From NCBI RefSeq assembly GCF_006716765.1, contig NZ_VFPO01000001.1, positions 4,092,001 to 4,156,000 on the forward strand: a stretch of 64,000 nt of DNA, in the 5' to 3' direction. The position numbers and the translations under genes were made by a program. The notes below the pieces were generated by a model. The model was not told where the DNA came from and did no database searches. It saw only the letters and a list, made by a program, of their open reading frames with translations. Below, in pieces: positions 36,475 through 45,201 of this stretch. The DNA comes from Actinomadura hallensis. Its GTDB lineage: Bacteria > Actinomycetota > Actinomycetes > Streptosporangiales > Streptosporangiaceae. Position 1 is the stretch's first letter. Every line of letters starts with the position of its first letter.

Positions 36475-37398
36475 TCACGGCGCCCCGTGGCCCGTCCGCG
36501 CGCCCTGCCCCGGGCCGCGGGCGGGCGGGACGCCGTCGCCGGGCACGACGGTGCCGGGGACCCCGACCACTCCGGCCGCGCCGGCCGCCGCGGCGTCCGC
36601 GTCCGGGACGGGGCGGATGTCGCCGTCGCTGGCCCGGCCGGTGCCGGCGTGGAAGAACGCCGGGTCCTCGGCCTCCTTCATGCCGAGGGCCTTGGCCTTG
36701 TTCGACAGGCCCTCCGGAGAGCCCTCACGGGCGATCTCGGCCTCGTACGCCTGGCGCTGCTGCTCGAGCTGCTTGGTGCTCTGCTGCAGCCGCGTCAGGG
36801 TGAACGCGTCCTTGGCCAGGACGGTGTTGAGCAGCAGCAGGCTGACCAGGGCGCCGCCGAGCAGCCCCACGATGAGCAGGACGAACGGCGCGCGCGGCGC
36901 CGCCTGCGCCCGCCGCGGCGCGGGACGGCGAACCTCGGGCGCCTTCGCCTTCGGCTCCGCGGCCTTCACCCCGGTCGTCTTGGCCCCGGTCGTCTTGGCC
37001 CCGGTCGTCTTGGCCCCGGTCGTCTTGGCCCCGGTCGTCTTGGCCCCGGTCGTCTTGGCCCCGGTCGTCTTGGCCGCGGCCGTCTTCGTCCCGGCCGCCT
37101 TGGCCGTGGCGGTCTTGGCCGCGGCCTTCCCGGCCGCGGCGCTCCTGGTCTTCGGGGCCGGCTTCGGCTTCGGCGCCGGCTTCGGCGCGGTCCTGGCCGC
37201 CGGTCCGCGCGCGGGCGCGGCCTTGGGCGGCCTGCTCCGCGCCGCGGGGCCCTTGGCCGCAGGGCTCTTGGCGGCAGGGCTCTTCGCGGCCGGGTTCTTC
37301 GCGGCCGGGGCGGGCGCGGCGTCGGCCGGGCGCTTGCGGGTCCTGCCCTTGGGCGCCTTGGGGGCCTTGGGCGGCGGGCGTCTGCTCGTCGTGGTCAT
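36475..37398 (-). CDS. ftsL: FtsL-like divisome protein with histone-H1-like tail
   Basis: The 307-aa protein sits in the ftsL position between rsmH and ftsI. It has one membrane segment (about residues 171-194, [20 protein letters not shown]) and then a short coiled coil (about 200-225, [23 protein letters not shown]), typical of FtsL. The first 170 residues are Lys/Ala/Pro-rich with seven KTTG(A/V) units at 110-144, resembling histone H1. A Pro/Ala/Gly-rich tail ends it. Assignment rests on position and topology, as FtsL sequences are weakly conserved. GGGAGG precedes the ATG, which overlaps the rsmH stop by 4 bp. Confidence 0.85.
   Translation of the reverse strand: MTTTSRRPPPKAPKAPKGRTRKRPADAAPAPAAKNPAAKSPAAKSPAAKGPAARSRPPKAAPARGPAARTAPKPAPKPKPAPKTRSAAAGKAAAKTATAKAAGTKTAAAKTTGAKTTGAKTTGAKTTGAKTTGAKTTGAKTTGVKAAEPKAKAPEVRRPAPRRAQAAPRAPFVLLIVGLLGGALVSLLLLNTVLAKDAFTLTRLQQSTKQLEQQRQAYEAEIAREGSPEGLSNKAKALGMKEAEDPAFFHAGTGRASDGDIRPVPDADAAAAGAAGVVGVPGTVVPGDGVPPARGPGQGARTGHGAP
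36967..37071. repeat. 15-bp minisatellite, seven copies, inside ftsL
   Basis: Seven 15-bp units (CCCGGTCGTCTTGGC on the plus strand) encode KTTGA six times and KTTGV once (residues 110-144). The units are nearly identical at DNA level, which suggests recent slippage and likely length variation between strains without frame loss. Confidence 0.9.
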
Positions 37399-38375
37399 GT
37401 CGCCTCCCGGACACGCTCGGCGGCGCGCAGCCGCACCGATCCGGCCCGTGGGTTGGTCGTGGTCTCCTCGTCGGACGGCAGCTCCGCCCCGCGCGTCAGG
37501 AGCCGGAATCGCGGCTCGTGCCCGGGCAGCGGGACGGGCAGGTCCGGCGGCGTCGTGTCGGCCGCCTCGGCGGCGAGGACCTGCTTGGTGATGCGGTCCT
37601 CGAGGGAGTGGTAGGACAGGACGGCGATCCGGCCGCCGACCGGGAGCGCCGCGAGCGCGGCGGGCAGCGCCCGGCGCAGGACGTCGAGTTCGCCGTTCAC
37701 CTCGATGCGCAGCGCCTGGAAGGTGCGCTTGGCCGGGTTGCCGCCGGTGCGGCGCGTCGCGGCCGGGATGGAGGTGCGCACCAGTTCGGCGAGGCGGCGC
37801 GTGGACTCGAACGGGGCGCGCTCGCGTTCCCTGACGATCGCCGAAGCGATGCGCTGGGCGAAGCGCTCCTCCCCGTACTCGCGCAGGATCCGGGCGAGCT
37901 CGGCGGGCGGGTACCCGTTGACGACCTCGGCGGCGGTGAGCCGCTGGGTCGGGTCCATCCGCATGTCGAGGGGGGCGTCGTGGGAGTAGGCGAAGCCGCG
38001 ATCGGTCTCGTCGAGCTGCGGCGAGGAGACGCCGAGGTCGAACAGGACGGCGTCCGCCTCGGCGACGCCGTGCCGGCGCAGGACCGAGGGGATCTGGTCG
38101 TAGACGGCGTGCTCCAGCGTCACCCGGTCGCCGAAAGGGGCGAGCCTGCGCTCGGAGCGCTCCAGCGCGGCGGGGTCGCGGTCGAGGCCGATCAGGCGCA
38201 GCTCCGGGACGGCCCGCAGCATCGCCTCGGCGTGCCCGCCCATGCCGAGCGTGGCGTCGAGGTAGACGGGCGGGCGGCCGGTCACGGCCTCCGCGGCGGG
38301 GACGAGGAGCTCCAGGACGCGACCGAGCATGACCGGTACGTGACCGGCCCCGGCCGCGTGGTCGCCCACGTCCAT
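37395..38375 (-). CDS. rsmH: 16S rRNA m4C1402 methyltransferase RsmH
   Basis: The 326-aa protein starts [14 protein letters not shown] and has [15 protein letters not shown] (SAM loop), [54 protein letters not shown] and [13 protein letters not shown], all RsmH (MraW) marks. It N4-methylates C1402 in the ribosomal P-site. It lies at its usual place between mraZ and ftsL. A 248-bp gap separates it from mraZ; that gap holds no ORF or clear terminator. The GTG/ATG choice near the start is minor (ATG 38375). Confidence 0.96.
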   Translation of the reverse strand: MDVGDHAAGAGHVPVMLGRVLELLVPAAEAVTGRPPVYLDATLGMGGHAEAMLRAVPELRLIGLDRDPAALERSERRLAPFGDRVTLEHAVYDQIPSVLRRHGVAEADAVLFDLGVSSPQLDETDRGFAYSHDAPLDMRMDPTQRLTAAEVVNGYPPAELARILREYGEERFAQRIASAIVRERERAPFESTRRLAELVRTSIPAATRRTGGNPAKRTFQALRIEVNGELDVLRRALPAALAALPVGGRIAVLSYHSLEDRITKQVLAAEAADTTPPDLPVPLPGHEPRFRLLTRGAELPSDEETTTNPRAGSVRLRAAERVREAT

Positions 38376-38623
38376 GTCTCACCCCCAGTACTGCCACCGC
38401 TCGCGGACTCGTGGCATCGCCGGAATTCGGATGACCGCTGCGCGCCCCCGGCGGCGGCCTCGCCCGGCCAGGTCCCCATCCGCTGCCCTAGAGGAAGATC
38501 ACCGCGTTGGTGCGCGGGGGGTCGCCGTCTGGCACCGGGGAAGCTGCGCCAGCTGGCTGGAGAGCGGCTGGAGACCTGGCCGAACGTGGGCCATGGCCGG
38601 TCATCGGACCGACGAGTCGTTTC

Positions 38624-39055
38624 TCAGAGGATCCCTGGCAACACCTCCTCCGAAATGTCGGAGAAGGACTGCTCCTCCTGCTCGAGATAGGCCTCCCACG
38701 CCTGCGCGTCCCAGATCTCCAGACGCGTGTTGGCACCGATCACCGCGCAGTCGCGGGTGAGCCCCGCGTACTTGCGCAGCGGAGGCGGGATCGTGATGCG
38801 CCCCTGCTTGTCGGGGACCTCGTCGGACGCGCTCGCGAAGAAGACCCGGCTGTAGCTCCGTACCGCCTTCTCGGTGACCGGCGCGGCACGCAGAGCCTCG
38901 GTAATCCGCTGGAACTCCGCCATGGGGAAGACGTACAGGCAGCGCTCCTGGCCCTTCGTGATCACCAATCCCCCCGACAGCTCCTCGCGGTACTTCGCCG
39001 GCAGGAACAGCCGTCCCTTGTCGTCGAGGCGCGGGGAATGGGTGCCGAGGAACAC
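38624..39055 (-). CDS. mraZ: MraZ, transcriptional regulator of the dcw cluster
   Basis: The 143-aa protein has two AbrB-like repeats: [25 protein letters not shown] and the second with [20 protein letters not shown]. It binds TGGG-type repeats in its own promoter and usually represses the dcw operon. The GTG at 39055 was chosen: it gives [16 protein letters not shown], the family start, with GGAGG seven bases upstream. A GTG at 39064 abuts the GGAG and is unlikely. Four boxes at 10-bp spacing lie upstream. Confidence 0.95.
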   Translation of the reverse strand: MFLGTHSPRLDDKGRLFLPAKYREELSGGLVITKGQERCLYVFPMAEFQRITEALRAAPVTEKAVRSYSRVFFASASDEVPDKQGRITIPPPLRKYAGLTRDCAVIGANTRLEIWDAQAWEAYLEQEEQSFSDISEEVLPGIL

Positions 39056-39092
39056 CGGCCCCACCTCCCGTGCCGCATGAGGCGCTACTGCT

Positions 39093-39134
39093 CCCCACGG
39101 CGCCCCACTCTACTCCACTCTTCCCCACCGTCAA
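39093..39134 (-). promoter_or_regulatory. mraZ promoter overlapped by four MraZ boxes
   Basis: On the minus strand, GTGGGG (39128-39123), GTGGAG (39118-39113), GTGGGG (39108-39103) and GTGGGG (39098-39093) are spaced exactly 10 bp apart, matching known MraZ operators. A sigma-70-like promoter is interleaved: TTGACG (39134-39129), 16-bp spacer, TAGAGT (39112-39107). Two boxes lie in the spacer, one overlaps the -10 and one lies after it, so MraZ should block polymerase. Confidence 0.88.
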
Positions 39135-39190
39135 CATTGAAAACACGTCTCACCTCGCGAAATGGCGAGCGAAATCCCAGGTCAGAGGGG

Positions 39191-39206
39191 GTGGAGCGGA
39201 GTGGGG
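39191..39206 (+). promoter_or_regulatory. Second MraZ-box pair facing the moxR operon
   Basis: GTGGAG (39191-39196) and GTGGGG (39201-39206) on the plus strand have the same 10-bp spacing as the operator of mraZ, in the opposite orientation and 63 bp from it. It lies in the 486-bp gap between mraZ and the moxR-type gene. The rest of the gap holds no clear gene; a 63-codon frame at 39360-39551 is weak. Confidence 0.45.
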
Positions 39207-39541
39207 CCCGCCGCGGCCCCGCCCGCGCGCCCCCGTCCGCGCCCGGGGCGCGCCCGGACATCGGGCGGCGCGGCACGGGGGCCGGGGAGCGCCGGCCGCG
39301 GCGTCCGGGGCGGCGGTGGGGGAAAGTGGCGGCCCGCGTGTGCGCGGAACCCGATCACCGTGGAGCACAATGGTTTCGCGTTCAACATGGACATCGCGGA
39401 GGGCGTCCCGACGACGTACTGTCGGTTGGGCGGGCGCAAAGGGCGACGCACCGGGTCCGGGCGGGACCGGTCCCTCCGGGCCGGGGCGTGCCCGGCGGGG
39501 CATCGGGGTCGACCGCGCGGCCGGACGGTTGAGGAGGGTTT

Positions 39542-40588
39542 GTGGCAGTAGGCACGCACGGCGAGTCGTTCATGGAGACCGACCCTCCGGCATCCCGCCC
39601 GGCCTCCCGCAGCGCAGCGGGCCGCGGGGGGCCGGGTCCGGGGCTCGACGGCCTCGCCGAGGTCGCGAACAGGATCAGGGACGCGGTCGAGTCGGTGATC
39701 GAGGGCAAGCCGTCGGTGGTGCGGCTCGCGCTGACGGTGCTGCTGGCCGAGGGGCACCTGCTCATCGAGGACGTGCCGGGGGTCGGCAAGACGATGCTCG
39801 CCAAGGCGCTCGCGCGCTCGGTCGACTGCTCGGTGCGGCGGATCCAGTTCACCCCCGACCTGCTGCCCAGCGACATCACCGGGGTCTCGGCCTACAACCA
39901 GGAGCTGCGCGAGTTCGAGTTCAAGCCCGGCCCGGTGTTCGCCAACATCGTCGTCGGCGACGAGATCAACCGCGCGTCCCCCAAGACGCAGTCGGCGCTG
40001 CTGGAGTGCATGGAGGAGCGGCAGGTCACGGTGGACGGCACCACCTACCCGCTGGAGCCGCCGTTCATGGTGATCTCGACGCAGAACCCGGTCGAGATGG
40101 AGGGCACCTACGCGCTGCCCGAGGCCCAGCGCGACCGCTTCACCGCGCGCATCTCGATGGGCTACCCCGACCCGGCCGCCGAGATGGACATGCTGGAGAC
40201 CCACGGTGAGGAGTCGCCGCTCGACCGGCTGAAGCCCGTCGCGCACGCCGCCGACGTCCGCGACCTCATCGAGGTGGTCCGCAGGCAGCACGTGTCCACG
40301 GCGGTGCGGCAGTACGCGATCGACCTGGTCTCGGCGACCCGCAGCCACCCCGACCTGCGGCTCGGCGCCTCGCCGCGGGCGACGCTGCAGCTGGTGCGGG
40401 CCGCGCGGGCCTACGCGGCGCTCGACGACCGCGACTACGTCCTGCCCGACGACGTCCAGGACCTCGCCGTCCCCGTCCTCGCCCACCGGCTGCTGCCCAC
40501 CCCCGAGGCGCAGGTGGAGCGGCGGCGCCCCGAGCAGGTCGTCACCGACCTGGTCGAGCGACTGCCCGTGCCGTCCCCCCGCAAGTGA
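39542..40588 (+). CDS. MoxR-type AAA+ ATPase
   Basis: The 348-aa protein is an AAA+ ATPase of the MoxR family with Walker A GVGKT at residues 80-84, Walker B VVGDE at 137-141 and sensor 1 in MVISTQNPVEMEGTYALPEAQRDRF. MoxR ATPases act as chaperones that mature partner proteins, usually the DUF58 protein encoded next. GAGGAGG lies about 6 bp before the GTG start. The moxR-DUF58-transglutaminase operon is divergent from the dcw operon, which suggests a cell-wall function. The first 35 residues are low complexity. Confidence 0.93.
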   Translation: MAVGTHGESFMETDPPASRPASRSAAGRGGPGPGLDGLAEVANRIRDAVESVIEGKPSVVRLALTVLLAEGHLLIEDVPGVGKTMLAKALARSVDCSVRRIQFTPDLLPSDITGVSAYNQELREFEFKPGPVFANIVVGDEINRASPKTQSALLECMEERQVTVDGTTYPLEPPFMVISTQNPVEMEGTYALPEAQRDRFTARISMGYPDPAAEMDMLETHGEESPLDRLKPVAHAADVRDLIEVVRRQHVSTAVRQYAIDLVSATRSHPDLRLGASPRATLQLVRAARAYAALDDRDYVLPDDVQDLAVPVLAHRLLPTPEAQVERRRPEQVVTDLVERLPVPSPRK

Positions 40589-40607
40589 CCCCGACCGGAA
40601 GTGACCC

Positions 40608-41930
40608 GTGAGACGAGCGCTGGCCGGCCTCACCACCCGCGGGCGGTCCTTCGTGGCCGCCGGCGCGACCGCCGTCGCCTGCGCCTTCGCCCTCGGCGAG
40701 CGCGACCTGCTGCGCGCCGGGGTGCTCGTGCTCGTGCTGCCGCTGCTGTGCACGCTGGCGGTGGCCCGGACGCGCTACCGGCTGGCGTGCGCCCGGCGGC
40801 TGGCCCCGCCGCGGGTGCAGGTCGGCCAGGAGTCGCGCGTCGACCTGCGGCTGGAGAACGTGTCGCGGCTGCCGAGCGGGCTGCTCATGGTGGAGGACCG
40901 GGTGCCGTACGCGCTCGGCGGGCGGGCCCGGTTCGTCCTCGACCGGATCGAGCCGCACGGCAAGCGCGAGCTCGGCTACCGGATCCGCTCGGACGTGCGC
41001 GGACGCTACCGGGTGGGGCCGCTGACCGTGCGGCTGGCCGACCCGTTCGGGATGGTCGAGCTGGTCCGCTCGTTCAGCCTCTCCGACACGCTCACGGTGA
41101 CGCCCGCGCTGGTGGCGCTGCCGTCGGAGCCGCTCGGCGGGGCGTGGAGCGGCGGCGGTGACAGCATCGCCGGCGCGGTCTCGGCCGCGGGCGAGGACGA
41201 CGTGACCCCCCGCGAGTACCGGCACGGCGACGACCTCCGCCGCGTGCACTGGCGCTCCACCGCCCGGCACGGGGAGCTGATGGTGCGGCGGGAGGAGCAG
41301 CACTTCAGGAGCAGTGGGACGCTGTTCCTCGACACCCGCCGCCGCGCGCACCGGGGCGAGGGCCCCGCCGGCTCGTTCGAGCAGGCGGTGTCGGCCGCCG
41401 CGTCGATCGGGGTGCACCTCGTGCGGGCCGGGCTGAGCCTCCGCTACGTCACCGACGCGGGCGAGACGCTGCCGGCCGCGTCCGCGGACGGGGGATTCGA
41501 GGGGCTGCTGCTGGACAGGCTGGCGATCACGCGCAGGTCGAAGGACCCCTCGCTGACGGCGGGGGTGGCGGCACTGCGCGGCCGGACGGGCTCCGCGCAC
41601 GACGCCGACGGACTGGTCATCGCGGTGTTCGGCGTCCTGACCGCCGAGGAGGCGCGCTCGGTCGCGGCGGCCCGCCGCGGCGCCGGGACGTGCGTCGCGG
41701 TCCTGGTGGAGGGCAGCGGGGCCGCCGGCCGCCCGGACGCGGCCGCGAACGGGCGCGCGAACGGCCGGGCGGGCGCCGCCGCGGACGCCCGCGTGCCCGC
41801 GGAGACGGCGGCGGGCCTGCTGCGCGCGGCCGGCTGGCGGGTGGTGACCATCCGGTCGGCCGCGGACCTGCCGGGGGTCTGGTCGCGGGCCGCCCGGACC
41901 GGCGAGGACTTCGTCAGGGACGGCTCATGA
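40608..41930 (+). CDS. DUF58 membrane-anchored protein
   Basis: The 440-aa protein has two N-terminal hydrophobic segments (about residues 15-50), then the DUF58 core with the family motif REYRHGDDLRRVHWRSTARHGELMVRREEQ. DUF58 proteins resemble von Willebrand A-type folds and work with MoxR ATPases. The C-terminal third has an Ala/Gly/Arg-rich insert (about residues 370-400). It overlaps the following transglutaminase gene by 4 bp (ATGA), so translation is coupled. The function of the trio is not established. Confidence 0.92.
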   Translation: MRRALAGLTTRGRSFVAAGATAVACAFALGERDLLRAGVLVLVLPLLCTLAVARTRYRLACARRLAPPRVQVGQESRVDLRLENVSRLPSGLLMVEDRVPYALGGRARFVLDRIEPHGKRELGYRIRSDVRGRYRVGPLTVRLADPFGMVELVRSFSLSDTLTVTPALVALPSEPLGGAWSGGGDSIAGAVSAAGEDDVTPREYRHGDDLRRVHWRSTARHGELMVRREEQHFRSSGTLFLDTRRRAHRGEGPAGSFEQAVSAAASIGVHLVRAGLSLRYVTDAGETLPAASADGGFEGLLLDRLAITRRSKDPSLTAGVAALRGRTGSAHDADGLVIAVFGVLTAEEARSVAAARRGAGTCVAVLVEGSGAAGRPDAAANGRANGRAGAAADARVPAETAAGLLRAAGWRVVTIRSAADLPGVWSRAARTGEDFVRDGS

Positions 41931-44425
41931 GAATCCGCATGACGGTCATGGCGGGGCTGGCGACGGTCGCCGGCTCGGTCGGCCTGTACCCGCTGTTCGA
42001 GGAGCACGGCTGGTTCGCGGCGGGGCTCGGGGCGGTGTTCGCCGTCGCGTGCGGCGGGCTGCTGGCACGGCGGCTGCGGCTGCCCGCCCCGTTCAACGCG
42101 CTGTTCGGGCTCCTCGCGCTGCTGGTCTACCTCACCGTGACGTACGCGGCCGACGAGGCGTGGCTGGGGTTCGTCCCGTCGCCGGGGTCGATCGCGCATC
42201 TCGGCGCCCTCAACGAGGCGGGCTGGGCGGCCGCCAACCGGTACGCGGCGCCCGTCCCGCTGCTGCCGGGGATCTCGCTGATGGCCGCCGCCGGGATCGG
42301 GCTGGTCGCCGTCCTGGTCGACCTGCTGGCCGTGCGGCTGCGCCGCACCGCCCCCGCCGGGCTGCCGCTGCTGGCCATGTACAGCGTGCCCGCCGCGGTC
42401 CGCGACGACGGCGTCAGCTGGGTGGCGTTCGGCATCGGGGCGCTGGGGTTCCTCGGGCTGCTGATGGCCGACGCCCGCGAGCAGGTCGCCGGGTGGGGGC
42501 GCGCCGTGACCACCCAGCGGCGCCAGCGCGAGGTCCCGCTGGCGGGGTCGCGGCCGCGCCCGGAGGAGTCGGCCGCCCGCCTGGACGCGACGGCGCTGGC
42601 GGCGAGCGGCCGGCGGATCGGGGCGGTCGCCGTGGCCGTCGCGGTGCTGGCGCCGGCGGCCGTGCCCGGCCTCACCCCGCGCGGCTTCCTCGACCTCGGC
42701 GGCGGGACGGGCGACGGCACCCAGACGGTCACGACGCCGGACCCGCTGGTCAGCCTGAAGCGGGAGCTGACCCGGCTCGACGACTCGGTCGTCCTCACCT
42801 ACCGGACGGACGACCGGCGGGGACCCGACTACCTGCGCCTGTACGCCCTCGACCGGTTCGACGGCGACAGGTGGACCTACAGCCCCCTGCAGAGCAGCTC
42901 CCGGGACCGGCTCAACGGGGACCCTCTCCCGCCGCCGCCCGGCCTGACCGTCGCCTCCGCCCGGGAGGTGACGACCAGGGTGGACGTTCGGCCCGAGGTC
43001 AGGAACATGACCTTCCTGCCGGTGCCGTACGCGCCGTCCCAGGTGTCGATCAAGGGCGACTGGCGGGTGCACGCGCCGTCCCTCATGATCTACTCGCTGC
43101 GCGACTCGGCGGGCGGGCGCTCCTACACCGTGACGAGCATGCGCGCGGAGCCGACGCCCGCGCAGCTGGCCCGGGCGGGCATCTACCCTTCCGAGATCGT
43201 CTCGCGGTACACGACGGTGCCGAGGAACATCCCGCGGCAGGTCAGGCAGCTCGCGCACGACGTCACCGACGGCTCGTCGACCGCGCTCGCGCAGGCGGTG
43301 AAGCTGCAGCGCTGGTTCACCCGGGACGGCGGGTTCACCTACGACCTGTCGGCCCCGGCTCCGCAGCACGGCAGCGACCTGGTCGACTTCCTCCTGCACA
43401 GCAAGCGCGGCTACTGCGAGCAGTTCGCCGCGTCGATGGCGCTGATGGCGCGGATCATCGGCATCCCGTCCCGTGTGGCGATGGGCTACACGCCGGGCTC
43501 GGAGGTCAGGCCCGGCGAGTGGGTCGTCCGGTCCCGTGACGCGCACGCGTGGCCGGAGCTCTACTTCCAGGGAACCGGCTGGGTGCGGTTCGAGCCGACG
43601 CCGTCGGGCGTCGCCGGGCAGGGCACCGCCGACGTCCCCGCCTACAGCCTCCCCCAGGTCACCGCCGGCGGCGGCGCGGAGGACCTGCCCGAGTCGGCGC
43701 CGGAGGCGTCCTCGCCCGAGGACGACGGCTCCGCGTCGCCCAGCGCCGCCGCCCGCCAGCGCGACGACGCCGGCCCCGAGGGCGCCGCGGGCGTCGAGGA
43801 GGGCGACGAGGGCGGGTTCTCCGCGGCGCCGTGGCTCGCGGGAGCCGCGCTGGTCGCGCTGCTGATGACGGTCCCGATGATGCTGCGGGCGCTCACCCGG
43901 CGCCGCCGCTGGGCCGCGCTGACGGCGCCGCGCGGGCCGGAGGACGGGGCTCCGCCGCGGCGGTCGCCCGCGGGGCCGCCGGACGAGGTGTCGTGGACGC
44001 CGGCCGCCGATCCCGCGGAGGCCGCCCACGCCGCGTGGCGGGAGATGCGCGCCGACGCGCTCGACCACGGGCTCGAATGGCGCGCCGGCGACTCGCCGCG
44101 CGCCACTGCCCGCCGCCTCGGCGAGCTGCTGGAGCTGGACCCGGACGGCGCGCGGGCCCTCACCCGCATCGCCCGCGCCGAGGAGCTGGCCCGCTACTCG
44201 CTGTCGCGCTCCCCCGAGCCGCCGGAACGGCTGCGCGCGGACGTCCGCACCGTCCGGGAGGCGTTCGCCGCGTCCGTGGGGCGCCGGGCGAGGCTGCGCG
44301 CGAAGCTGCTGCCGCCGTCCACGATGGCGGAGACCAGGGAGACGCTGCGGTCGGCCACCGACCGCGCCGCCGAGCTGGCCGCCCGCCTGAACGACCTCCC
44401 GGGCCGCCTCCGCCGCCGCGGCTGA
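41927..44425 (+). CDS. TgpA-type membrane transglutaminase-like protein
   Basis: The 832-aa protein has about six N-terminal membrane segments (DUF3488-type, residues 5-250), a large extracytoplasmic region with the transglutaminase-like core, one further membrane segment (about residues 645-665) and a cytoplasmic C-terminal DUF4129-like helical domain. The core carries catalytic C497 (KRGYCEQFAASMALM) and H540 (SRDAHAWPEL); the third position is Glu556 in WVRFEPTPS, where an Asp or Glu occurs in the family. Related proteins are essential in Pseudomonas (TgpA). The substrate is unknown. It completes the moxR-DUF58 operon. Confidence 0.9.
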   Translation: MRIRMTVMAGLATVAGSVGLYPLFEEHGWFAAGLGAVFAVACGGLLARRLRLPAPFNALFGLLALLVYLTVTYAADEAWLGFVPSPGSIAHLGALNEAGWAAANRYAAPVPLLPGISLMAAAGIGLVAVLVDLLAVRLRRTAPAGLPLLAMYSVPAAVRDDGVSWVAFGIGALGFLGLLMADAREQVAGWGRAVTTQRRQREVPLAGSRPRPEESAARLDATALAASGRRIGAVAVAVAVLAPAAVPGLTPRGFLDLGGGTGDGTQTVTTPDPLVSLKRELTRLDDSVVLTYRTDDRRGPDYLRLYALDRFDGDRWTYSPLQSSSRDRLNGDPLPPPPGLTVASAREVTTRVDVRPEVRNMTFLPVPYAPSQVSIKGDWRVHAPSLMIYSLRDSAGGRSYTVTSMRAEPTPAQLARAGIYPSEIVSRYTTVPRNIPRQVRQLAHDVTDGSSTALAQAVKLQRWFTRDGGFTYDLSAPAPQHGSDLVDFLLHSKRGYCEQFAASMALMARIIGIPSRVAMGYTPGSEVRPGEWVVRSRDAHAWPELYFQGTGWVRFEPTPSGVAGQGTADVPAYSLPQVTAGGGAEDLPESAPEASSPEDDGSASPSAAARQRDDAGPEGAAGVEEGDEGGFSAAPWLAGAALVALLMTVPMMLRALTRRRRWAALTAPRGPEDGAPPRRSPAGPPDEVSWTPAADPAEAAHAAWREMRADALDHGLEWRAGDSPRATARRLGELLELDPDGARALTRIARAEELARYSLSRSPEPPERLRADVRTVREAFAASVGRRARLRAKLLPPSTMAETRETLRSATDRAAELAARLNDLPGRLRRRG

Positions 44426-44603
44426 CCACGCCCGACTCCGCTCACGGACGCACGGAACGGATCACGTCGCTTGGGAGGACTGCCGCGCGGGAGGACTGCA
44501 TCGCGCGGGAAGAGCGCGTCGTCGCGCGGGCCAGCGCCGAGCGGCCGAAGCCGCCGGGGCGGGAAACCGTTGACGGGTGGGAGGGTCGGGCGGGCACGGG
44601 CTC

Positions 44604-44638
44604 GTCCCGGTCCGCGACGGGGGCCGCGGGACCGGGAC
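44604..44638. terminator. Hairpin between the transglutaminase and DUF3040 genes
   Basis: GTCCCGGTC (44604-44612) pairs with GACCGGGAC (44630-44638), extended inward by CGCG/CGCG with one bulge. It stands 17 bp beyond the DUF3040 stop in the convergent gap. The rest of the 230-bp gap holds short GGGAGGACTGC repeats near 44475-44500. Confidence 0.6.
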
Positions 44639-44655
44639 GTCAGGAGTGCGGAGGG

Positions 44656-45054
44656 TCAGTCGCCTTCGGTGCGGCGGCGCCAGCGCTCCTCCATGCGTTC
44701 CATGAAGCCCGACTTCGCGGGCCCGGCCGGGCGGTCACCGCCTCCGCCCTGCAGGGGCTCGCCCCCGATGCCGGTCATCTTCTTCCAGCTCGTCAGCGCC
44801 CAGACGCAGCACACCACCATGAGGAGGAAGCCCGTCACGCTGACCGCGATGGTGGCGGTGCCGGCGTTGATCACGAGACCGGCCATCAGGGTGCAGACAC
44901 CGACGACGAAGCCGAGGGCGGCCTTGACGATGCGGCGCTTGTAGTGGATCTGCGGGTTGGTCGAGCGAACCGCGTGAGCGAACTTGGGATCCTCGGCGTA
45001 CAACGCCGATTCGATCTGTTCGAGCATGCGCTGCTCGTGCTCAGAGAGCGGCAC
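44656..45054 (-). CDS. DUF3040 small membrane protein
   Basis: The 132-aa protein starts MPLSEHEQRMLEQIESALYAEDPKFA, the DUF3040 signature, followed by two adjacent membrane segments (about residues 45-65 and 67-90) and a charged tail rich in Arg/Glu. The family is common in actinobacteria and of unknown function. It often sits near dinB and the dcw cluster. The GTG at 45054 has GGGAGG 5-10 bp upstream. It lies downstream of dinB on the same strand with a 147-bp gap, so it may have its own promoter. Confidence 0.93.
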   Translation of the reverse strand: MPLSEHEQRMLEQIESALYAEDPKFAHAVRSTNPQIHYKRRIVKAALGFVVGVCTLMAGLVINAGTATIAVSVTGFLLMVVCCVWALTSWKKMTGIGGEPLQGGGGDRPAGPAKSGFMERMEERWRRRTEGD

Positions 45055-45201
45055 GGCACCTCCCAACGACAGCCCCGCGGCGGGGTATCCGATGCAGGAC
45101 GCGAACGTCAACGGTGATATGCCCAGAATACGAGCACTGTCGAGCGTACGAAAGCGAACGGCCCATCGAGGACCCGGCGCCGGTCACCTCACAGCCTTCT
45201 T

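Noticed and set aside
32719..37614. 1631-codon frame on the plus strand across murE, ftsI and ftsL
   Set aside because: Antisense to three clear genes; its composition follows from their codon bias, and the PGRLG repeats are the ftsL minisatellite read backward.
39360..39551. 63-codon frame (VEHNGFAFNMDIAEG...) just before the moxR-type gene
   Set aside because: The first 20 codons look protein-like, but there is no ribosome binding site and the rest is Arg/Gly-rich and overlaps the moxR start. Kept as non-coding unless conserved.
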